A stretch of DNA of 17,453 nucleotides, taken from Chersky-822 sp035553055 (GTDB lineage Bacteria; Actinomycetota; Actinomycetes; Streptosporangiales; Streptosporangiaceae). Position numbers and translations under genes: made by a program. This document shows, piece by piece, positions 1 through 4,968 of the stretch. The DNA lies in the NCBI GenBank assembly GCA_035553055.1, contig DATNEK010000057.1, positions 1-17,453 on the forward strand, given 5' to 3'. The number at the start of each line of letters is the position of its first letter. Positions within the stretch are counted from its first letter, which is position 1. Under the pieces are notes generated by a model. That model had not been told where the DNA came from, ran no database searches, and saw only the letters and a program-made list of their open reading frames with translations.

Positions 1-237
1 AGGCTGGCCGGCATGCCGCTGGCGCAGCGCTCGCACCTGCGGCGCGATCCTGGCCTGGGCGTCCATGCCCTTCATGGCCCGGTAGCTGACCGGCATGAGA
101 AGCAGGCGGACGCCGACGGTGAACAGTGCGATCGCGGCAGCCGCCGCCAGGTTGCCAAGCAGCGGCGCCAGCATGCCAGCCAGCGCGAATACGATGTGAT
201 AGGCGGCGTCGACAGGGACGCCAAAAAATGTCGACAT
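1..237 (-). CDS. yidC: YidC/Oxa1-family membrane protein insertase, N-terminal part (runs off the window)
   Basis: Only the first 79 codons are in the window; the gene continues past base 1. YidC/Oxa1 proteins insert and fold membrane proteins, alone or with the Sec translocon. The visible part has a hydrophobic stretch at residues 16-50 ending in VRLLLMP, then a basic amphipathic segment with MKGMDAQARIAPQVRAL. This matches the family pattern of a first core helix followed by a cytoplasmic segment of the type R-x-M-x-x-M-x-x-x-x-P-x-x-x-x-L. The ATG at 235-237 is preceded by GGAGGG about 9 bases upstream, a good ribosome binding site that fixes the start. There is no long N-terminal periplasmic domain, as usual outside the Gram-negatives. 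It lies 111 bases downstream of the DUF6412 gene on the same strand, probably in one transcript. It may be a second YidC paralogue, since the usual rpmH-rnpA neighbours are not seen. Family call fairly sure; exact role unknown because most of the protein is missing. Confidence 0.8.
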   Translation of the reverse strand, partial: MSTFFGVPVDAAYHIVFALAGMLAPLLGNLAAAAAIALFTVGVRLLLMPVSYRAMKGMDAQARIAPQVRALRQRHAGQP

Positions 238-348
238 AACGACAAACCCTCCAGCGGTAGTCACGGGGACAAAGATGCTGCCGGAGGCGGTCGCCCTGGT
301 TCAGCGCCAGCCGGGGGCGCGTTCGCCCGCAGGCGATGGCCGGCTAAC

Positions 349-696
349 TCAGCGCGGGTGGGCGGCCGCCGGGGCCGCCGAAGGTGCTCGAGGCCGCGGA
401 CGTCCCGCAGCGTCAGGGTCACGCTGGCGCAGGAAGCCCGCGCGCCAGGACTTCTCGCGCAGCGCGGACGCTCGGCCGGTCAGCGGAATCGCGGCTGAAA
501 TCCGGCCCATCGAGTAAGCGCACGCCAGGCACGCGGCCAGCGCTCCGACGACAACGGCGATCGCGAGCGCCGTCACGGCGGTGCCCGAATGGCCGGGTGA
601 AGCCAGCAGCAAATGCCCCGTTGCCTGCCACAGATCAGCGAGCAACGTCACCAGGGCACTCCAGGTGGCCAGCATTAGCGCATCCGCTCCGCCCAT
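349..696 (-). CDS. DUF6412-type small membrane protein
   Basis: A 115-residue protein with two hydrophobic helices, about residues 8-33 and 40-63, and a C-terminal cytoplasmic tail. The tail carries a motif around residues 80-106: LREKSWRAGFLRQRDPDAAG followed by RPRPRAP. From memory, this Arg-rich 'FLxQxDPDAxGRPRPRAP' ending is the hallmark of actinobacterial DUF6412 proteins, which often sit beside a YidC/Oxa1 insertase gene as here. No biochemical function is established. The start is uncertain: ATG at 696 gives the longest form without a clear ribosome site, while ATG at 675 (residue 8) has GGCGGAG about 11 bases upstream. The gene ends 111 bases before yidC on the same strand and starts 45 bases after the kinase stop, so kinase, DUF6412 and yidC could be co-transcribed. 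Family assignment is by motif only. Confidence 0.65.
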   Translation of the reverse strand: MGGADALMLATWSALVTLLADLWQATGHLLLASPGHSGTAVTALAIAVVVGALAACLACAYSMGRISAAIPLTGRASALREKSWRAGFLRQRDPDAAGRPRPRAPSAAPAAAHPR

Positions 697-741
697 GTCG
701 GGGTTGGCATATCCAGGGTACTCCGGAGCGAGCCGGACGCC

Positions 742-2148
742 CTAGTTGCCTTGGTCGCCTCCGTCGCCATTGTCCCCGCCGTGGCCGTGGCCATCGCCGG
801 GGCCGTGACCCTTGCCATGGTCATGCCCGTGGCCAGGATGCCGTGCGGTGCCGCCGACAACGGTGATCAGGCTGCCGACCAGAACCCGCCCGGTCGGCTC
901 GACGGCTACCACCCGGCCTCGAGGCTGATCCGGCGTCGGCGCCCACTGGACCCGGACGCGCAGGCGGAGTTGCTTGAGTTGCCTGACCGCGGCGCCGACC
1001 GGCATGCCGATGAACGCCCGCCCGTCGACGTTTACCCGTGTCGCGGTCATGGGGGCCGTCGTGGGCGGCGCCCCCGATGCGTGGTGCGCGACGGCGGTGC
1101 CAAGCAGGTTCGCGCCGGTCAGCGCGATCAGTGCTGCCGCGACAAGGCCGCCGGCCAGTCCGAGCGCGACGCGGCGGCGAGGCCAGCGACGCGCCGCAGG
1201 CTGGGCGAACAGCAACTCGGTCGGCACCGGGCCCGCCTCGTGCCTGCCCGGGGGCCGCCGGGGCGGCGTGATGACTGCCGCCGGCTGTGGTGGCGTCATG
1301 GCTGCCGTCGGCGCTTGGTGACCTGCTGCGAGATCGTCATGCAGGCGCGAGGCGGTGGCAGCGACCTGCGCCGCGGTAGCCGGCCGGTCAGCCGGATCCT
1401 TGGCGGTGAGGTTCCCGACGAACCCGGCGACGGCACCTGGCACGGAGGCGGGGAGCGGCGGGAACGGGCGTTCCCTGTGCGCGAGCGCTACCTCGATGGC
1501 GGTGCCAGCGAATGGCGGCTTGCCGGTCAGGCACTCGTAGGCGACTACGCCGAGCCCATACAGGTCACTGGCCGAAGTCGCCTGGGCTCCTGACGCCCGT
1601 TCTGGCGCGAGATAGGAAGGCGTCCCGATGATCATCCCGGTGCGGGTCATCGGTGCCGACCCGGCCGCGTGGGAGATGCCGAAGTCGGTGATCTTGACTA
1701 CGCCGGCGGCGCTGACCAGCAGATTGGCAGGCTTGATGTCGCGGTGAACCAGCCCGGCCTGATGCGCGGCCTGCAGCCCCGCCGCTGCCTGTGCGGTGAT
1801 GTCCATGACGCGTCCGGCGTCCATAGCACCGCCGGCTCGCAGCATATGAGCCAGCGAGTCGCCATCGATCAGCTCCATGACCAGGTAGGGAGGGTGCTCC
1901 TGGGTCGGGTCGCCATAGTCGTAGACGCGCGCGATGTTCTGGTGCGACAGCGCCCCGGCGTGCTTCGCCTCGGCGCGAAACCGGTACAGGGTCTCCTCAT
2001 GCTCCGCGAAGCCGGAGTGCAGCAGCTTGACCGCAACCGGCCGGTCAAGCACGCGATCGCGGGCCCGCCAGACCTCGCTGAAACCGCCTACGCCGATGCG
2101 TTCAACCAGCATGTACCGCTCGTCAAGGATGCTGCTGGTAGGTGGCAT
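742..2148 (-). CDS. PASTA-type Ser/Thr protein kinase with His/Gly/Asp-rich extracellular tail
   Basis: A 468-residue single-pass receptor-like kinase that should phosphorylate Ser/Thr on cytosolic proteins. The kinase domain (about residues 12-270) is complete: Gly-rich loop IGVGGFSEV at 18-26, catalytic lysine K41 in VAVKLL, catalytic loop HRDIKPAN at 135-142, DFG at 155-157 and APE at 181-183. Activation-loop threonines T168 and T170 sit where PknB is autophosphorylated. An Arg-rich stop precedes a transmembrane helix at about 327-353. One PASTA-like domain follows (about 372-433), so the C-terminus is outside the cell. The last 32 residues are almost only Gly, His and Asp with seven histidines, unusual for this family. 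The start was set at the ATG at 2148, immediately before the domain. An in-frame GTG at 2211 adds 21 residues, but their codons have poor third-position GC; a TATAAC box lies near that GTG. The ligand is unknown; classical PASTA domains bind peptidoglycan fragments. Confidence 0.9.
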   Translation of the reverse strand: MPPTSSILDERYMLVERIGVGGFSEVWRARDRVLDRPVAVKLLHSGFAEHEETLYRFRAEAKHAGALSHQNIARVYDYGDPTQEHPPYLVMELIDGDSLAHMLRAGGAMDAGRVMDITAQAAAGLQAAHQAGLVHRDIKPANLLVSAAGVVKITDFGISHAAGSAPMTRTGMIIGTPSYLAPERASGAQATSASDLYGLGVVAYECLTGKPPFAGTAIEVALAHRERPFPPLPASVPGAVAGFVGNLTAKDPADRPATAAQVAATASRLHDDLAAGHQAPTAAMTPPQPAAVITPPRRPPGRHEAGPVPTELLFAQPAARRWPRRRVALGLAGGLVAAALIALTGANLLGTAVAHHASGAPPTTAPMTATRVNVDGRAFIGMPVGAAVRQLKQLRLRVRVQWAPTPDQPRGRVVAVEPTGRVLVGSLITVVGGTARHPGHGHDHGKGHGPGDGHGHGGDNGDGGDQGN

Positions 2149-2261
2149 GAGTCTGGCGCTACCCTGGCCCGTATCAGGTATGCAGGGCCTGCTGCGACGG
2201 CCCGTGATCACGATCGATAGTTATAACCGCATCTTACCGGCATGATCCGACCCGGCTGGCG

Positions 2262-2290
2262 CCCGCGATGGTTCCTGATCATCGCACGGG
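2262..2290 (-). terminator. Possible hairpin terminator of the arsR-AHSA1-MDMPI operon
   Basis: On the minus strand, 17 bases after the stop codon at 2307, CCCGTGCGATG (2290 to 2280) can pair with CATCGCGGG (2270 to 2262). That gives nine base pairs, a two-base bulge and a 9-base loop. There is no clear T-run after it, which is common for actinobacterial terminators. It could instead be a chance hairpin in the kinase promoter region. Confidence 0.4.
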
Positions 2291-2306
2291 ACGGGGGAGC
2301 GCGGAC

Positions 2307-2948
2307 CTAGCCGTCGCTTTGCCGGACGCTCGCGGTGCCGCGCAGGGCGCCGTCGGGCAGTTGCCGGCCTGCGATCAGCAGGAGCACGTCCCTTGCCTTT
2401 CCCGTCAGCTGCTCGCCGGCGCCGAACGACCAGTCCAGGTCGTCGGCGATCAGCCTGACGCCGGTCAGGTCCACGCCGAAGTGCCCAAGAGCCACCGGTG
2501 AGGTGACCGCGTCGAGCACCAGGCGCAGCCGGTCATCGGGCACCCGCCTGCTGACGCCGAGCGGCACGGTGAAGTCGAGCCCGTGAATCACGTCGTGAGT
2601 CAGCGGTGCTTCGGGCGCTCCGCCGGGGGGCTGCCAGGGATGCTCGGCGTTATCGCGCAGGGCGGCGGTCAGCTCCGATGGCGGCATCGCGGCGGCATCC
2701 CGCTTGGCTACCCGGTCGGACATCGCGGTGAAGTCGCCGCCGGACCTGGCCATCTCTTCGCTGAACCGCTCGATCGAGTACCTGAACGGCATCGTCATGT
2801 GCGCGACGACCTCCCGTACCCGCCAGCCGGCGCACAGGCTCGGCGCGTCCCACGCCCGCAACGACAATCCGGCGAGCACATCGGCGAGCTCGCGCCTTTC
2901 TGCGGCGATGGCGTCGCGCAATATTTCCTGCTTGGTGGTTGTGGTCAT
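2307..2948 (-). CDS. MDMPI-family (mycothiol-dependent maleylpyruvate isomerase-like) metal enzyme
   Basis: A 213-residue protein of the DinB-like four-helix family that actinobacteria use for mycothiol-dependent reactions. The N-terminal domain opens with the typical helix ERRELADVLAGLS and the signature WDAPSLCAGWRVREVVAHM. H50, together with H118 and H122 in THDVIHGLD, gives the expected His-based divalent metal site. The C-terminal part (about 130-213) resembles the small second domain (GVRLIADDLDWSFG) seen in this family and ends with a leucine-rich helix. The length fits. ATG at 2948 has AGGGAT about 6 bases upstream. It follows the AHSA1 gene after 16 bases and is the last gene of the ArsR operon, so it is probably controlled by that regulator. 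The substrate cannot be read from the sequence; 'maleylpyruvate isomerase' is a family name, and thiol transfer or detoxification is equally possible. Confidence 0.82.
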   Translation of the reverse strand: MTTTTKQEILRDAIAAERRELADVLAGLSLRAWDAPSLCAGWRVREVVAHMTMPFRYSIERFSEEMARSGGDFTAMSDRVAKRDAAAMPPSELTAALRDNAEHPWQPPGGAPEAPLTHDVIHGLDFTVPLGVSRRVPDDRLRLVLDAVTSPVALGHFGVDLTGVRLIADDLDWSFGAGEQLTGKARDVLLLIAGRQLPDGALRGTASVRQSDG

Positions 2949-2964
2949 CGTCGGATCCCTTCAG

Positions 2965-3411
2965 TCAGCTAAGCGAGTCGAGGTAGGCGGCGAACTTGTC
3001 GAGTGAGGTGCGGAAGCCGGCCTGGGCATCCGGGCTGAGCATGGCGGCGGGCACGTTCGTCTGCCTGATCCGTACCTCGGTGCGGGCGTCGCCGAGGTCG
3101 ACGAATGTCGCGGTCACCGTCATGCCGGAGTGGGTCTCGGTCCACACCAGCCGCTCGGGCGCCGTCACCTCGACGTAAACGGCCTTGGTCGGGTAGGTGC
3201 TGCCATCGGCATCGTTGATCATGACCGTTTCGAAGGCGCCTCCCGGCCTAGCGTCGACCCTGATGCGCTCAATCGGCGCGCTCGTGCCGACCGGCCCCCA
3301 GAAGTGGGTGAGGTGCTCCGGCGTGATCATGCAGCGGAAAACGAGCTCGCGCGGAGCGTCGAAGACCCTGGTCAGGTTCAGCTCGGCCGGTGCCGCCTGG
3401 TGGTTAGTCAT
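2965..3411 (-). CDS. AHSA1/SRPBCC-family protein
   Basis: A 148-residue single-domain protein of the START-like (SRPBCC) superfamily, AHSA1 branch. Recognisable elements are the first strand and helix LTRVFDAPRELVFRCMITPEH, the motif HFWGPVG at about residues 36-42, DARPGGAFE (53-61), and the late strands around RLVWTETHSG. The fold makes a deep hydrophobic pocket for small lipophilic ligands. Many such proteins in Actinobacteria are encoded directly behind an ArsR repressor, exactly as here: the start ATG lies inside the last codons of arsR, an 8-base overlap (3404-3411). GAGG about 9 bases upstream of the ATG is a plausible ribosome site. It probably acts in the same response as the downstream MDMPI enzyme. 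The ligand and reaction are unknown. Confidence 0.85.
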   Translation of the reverse strand: MTNHQAAPAELNLTRVFDAPRELVFRCMITPEHLTHFWGPVGTSAPIERIRVDARPGGAFETVMINDADGSTYPTKAVYVEVTAPERLVWTETHSGMTVTATFVDLGDARTEVRIRQTNVPAAMLSPDAQAGFRTSLDKFAAYLDSLS

Positions 3412-3790
3412 GATCTGCCGCCTCCTCGCCCGATGCGGGCGCCGCTTGATGGATGTGGCCCTGCTGGATGTCGCGCAAGTGCGCGTCGAGCTTGTCGAAC
3501 CGCTCGGTCCAGGTGCGCCGGCTGGTCTCGATCCAGCTGAGCGCCGCGTCGAGCGCGGCGGGCTCGAGGTGGCACGGCCGGTACTGGGCGTGCCTGGACC
3601 GCGAGATCAGCCCGGACCGCTCGAGCACCTTGAGGTGCTTGGAGATGCCAGGAAGCGTCATGTTGAACGGCACGGCCAGATCGTTAACCGTGGCATCGCC
3701 CCGCGCTAGCCGGGCCACGATGGCCCGGCGGGTCGGGTCGGCCAGCGCCATGAACGTGGCGTCGAGCTCATCATCGACGGCGACCCTCAT
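3404..3790 (-). CDS. ArsR-family winged-helix transcriptional regulator
   Basis: A 128-residue DNA-binding protein. Residues 10-95 form an ArsR-type winged helix: LADPTRRAIVARLARG as the first helices, then VNDLAVPFNMTLPGISKHLKVLERSGLI as helix-turn-helix with recognition helix around 47-61, and SRSRHAQYR as the wing. The cysteine metal-binding motif of classic arsenic/cadmium sensors (CVCDL) is absent, so it is more likely a non-metal or ligand-independent member of the type paired with AHSA1 genes. The C-terminal region has QQGHIHQAA, two histidines of unclear meaning. ATG at 3790 is preceded by GAGGAG with 4 bases between. It is the first gene of a three-gene operon with tight overlap, and its promoter contains an imperfect palindrome suited to autoregulation. 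Confidence 0.9.
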   Translation of the reverse strand: MRVAVDDELDATFMALADPTRRAIVARLARGDATVNDLAVPFNMTLPGISKHLKVLERSGLISRSRHAQYRPCHLEPAALDAALSWIETSRRTWTERFDKLDAHLRDIQQGHIHQAAPASGEEAADHD

Positions 3791-3825
3791 AAGACTCCTC
3801 TGTCGGCTAGCTGCCTCTGGGCTTT

Positions 3826-3854
3826 ATTTCACCACTTAGTTAATTAGCTGTCAA
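3826..3854 (-). promoter_or_regulatory. Promoter of the arsR operon
   Basis: On the minus strand a perfect -35 hexamer TTGACA (3854 to 3849) is followed after exactly 17 bases by TGAAAT (3831 to 3826), a 4-of-6 match to the -10 consensus. The predicted transcription start is about 30 bases before the arsR ATG, leaving room for the GAGGAG ribosome site. The region is AT-rich compared with its surroundings. This is the clearest housekeeping-type promoter in the window. Confidence 0.65.
3838..3849. promoter_or_regulatory. Possible ArsR operator
   Basis: AGTTAATTAGCT matches its own reverse complement at 10 of 12 positions and lies between the -35 and -10 boxes of the arsR promoter. A second AGTTAA occurs at 3854-3859, 16 bases along. 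A repressor bound here would block RNA polymerase, which suits autoregulation by the ArsR protein. Inferred from position and symmetry only. Confidence 0.4.
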
Positions 3855-3907
3855 GTTAAATACTACCTAAACCGAAGCGCTAGGGGAGTGCGGGGGACTG
3901 GCGTAAC

Positions 3908-4759
3908 TCAGGCGGATGCGTCGGTTCGGATCATGCGGACCAGGGCGCGCAGGCCGGCCTGCACCTCCTGGTGGTCGCTGATGCCGTCGAGCGTGTCCTC
4001 GATCCTGCGCGCTATCCGATCGACTCTGCGGCCGAGGTCCTCGGATCGCGAGCGCGCGGCTTCCCGGTCGGCGGCCTGCGCGTCCTGGAGGCGAGACAGG
4101 TCGGCGGTGAGCAGTTGCCTGGAGTGCGCGAGGTCGTCGGCCAGCTTGTCTTCGGCGCGGCGCAGGTTGTAGGTTCCCTCCCGCTCGATCTGGGCGAGGC
4201 CGGCGGCGAGCTGCTCAACCTGCTCGGTGAGGCGGTCTACGTCCTGCCGCAGCGTGAGCACGTCCTCGCGGGGATACACGCTCTCCTGAGATAGCGCGCC
4301 GAGGCGCTCGCGCAAGTGGGAAAAGTACGCCGCGGCCGGCCTTATCGTCGCCGACAGCAGGTAGAACCCGGCGACGTAGTAGCCGATGCCAGAACCGGAG
4401 ACGTAGCTGACCGCGCCGGTTACCAGCGCGGTCAGCACATGCCCGCCGAGCGCGAACCACAACATCCGCCGACGGATCCGCCCGGCCTCGGCTTGCTCAG
4501 CCTGGGGCACGGTGATGCCGCGGTCGCGGGAGATGGCCATCTCAGTCATGACGGCGCGGGCGGTGAAGTACAGGTTCCACGGCACCGCGAGCAGCAAGAT
4601 CAGCCAGGCCAGCGCGGCGCCTCCGGCCGCTATCGACAGCACTGTGCGCAGCTGCACTCCGGCCAGCCGGGCAAGCCAGGCGATCAGGATGCTCGCGGCC
4701 GTTCCAACCGCCAGCACCGCCCACCATCTGACGACGCTGCCACGATTCATATCGCTCAT
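3908..4759 (-). CDS. Four-helix membrane protein with long C-terminal coiled coil, function unknown
   Basis: A 283-residue protein I cannot assign to a named family. Predicted membrane helices are at about residues 10-31, 40-62, 98-118 and 122-142. The second helix runs into PWNLYFTARAV and then MAISRDRGI, a conserved-looking junction between helices 2 and 3. From about 160 to 255 the protein is a charged helical region rich in Leu, Gln, Arg and Asp with heptad spacing (LRQDVDRLTEQVEQLAAGLA), most likely a cytoplasmic coiled coil that oligomerises or binds a partner. Both termini should be cytoplasmic. There is no enzyme motif. The gene stands alone, between the arsR operon promoter and the end of the ABC operon. 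The ATG at 4759 has no ribosome site, but TACGTT lies 7 bases upstream, suggesting a leaderless message; an in-frame ATG at 4750 is an alternative. Two TACTCAG repeats further upstream may control it. Confidence 0.75.
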   Translation of the reverse strand: MSDMNRGSVVRWWAVLAVGTAASILIAWLARLAGVQLRTVLSIAAGGAALAWLILLLAVPWNLYFTARAVMTEMAISRDRGITVPQAEQAEAGRIRRRMLWFALGGHVLTALVTGAVSYVSGSGIGYYVAGFYLLSATIRPAAAYFSHLRERLGALSQESVYPREDVLTLRQDVDRLTEQVEQLAAGLAQIEREGTYNLRRAEDKLADDLAHSRQLLTADLSRLQDAQAADREAARSRSEDLGRRVDRIARRIEDTLDGISDHQEVQAGLRALVRMIRTDASA

Positions 4760-4766
4760 GCAGCCG

Positions 4767-4772
4767 AACGTA
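4767..4772 (-). promoter_or_regulatory. -10-like box for leaderless start of the coiled-coil membrane protein
   Basis: On the minus strand TACGTT (TANNNT pattern) ends 7 bases before the ATG at 4759, the spacing expected if transcription starts at the A of the ATG. No -35 consensus is visible, which would suit an activator-dependent promoter. Confidence 0.35.
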
Positions 4773-4804
4773 GGACAGCGGCGGCCGGCCGGGACCGGCT
4801 GGAT

Positions 4805-4832
4805 TACTCAGAATCAGGCGAGTACTACTCAG
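4805..4832. promoter_or_regulatory. TACTCAG direct repeats, candidate activator site
   Basis: TACTCAG occurs at 4805-4811 and again at 4826-4832, start to start 21 bases, two helical turns. The second copy overlaps the inverted repeat GAGTA-C-TACTC at 4820-4830. The pair lies about 33-65 bases upstream of the presumed -10 box of the gene starting at 4759, the position expected for an activator. The binding protein is unknown. Confidence 0.35.
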
Positions 4833-4907
4833 GTGACCCGGCAGCGCGGGGGTGGCCCAGGGGCAGCCGCGCAGCCGCCGCGCAGGTACCAGAAAGCTTG
4901 ACTTTAC

Positions 4908-4921
4908 ATAATGTGCATTAT
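4908..4921. other. AT-rich palindrome downstream of the ABC operon
   Basis: ATAATG-TG-CATTAT is a perfect 6-bp inverted repeat in an otherwise GC-rich stretch, 48 bases after the stop codon at 4969. TTGACT at 4898-4903 precedes it on the plus strand, so a plus-strand promoter is conceivable, but no plus-strand gene follows. It may be an operator or a transcript-end element. Confidence 0.3.
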
Positions 4922-4968
4922 CGGCGCGGCCGGGAGCCGGAGTGCATGCCGGTGCGCTTCCGGCGCTC

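Noticed and set aside
13..498. A 161-codon plus-strand frame at the window start.
   Set aside because: Antisense to the YidC and DUF6412 genes, low-complexity Arg/Gly composition, no motif.
751..1593. A 280-codon plus-strand frame.
   Set aside because: Antisense to the kinase gene, whose catalytic motifs are all intact; Arg/Gly-rich with no domain.
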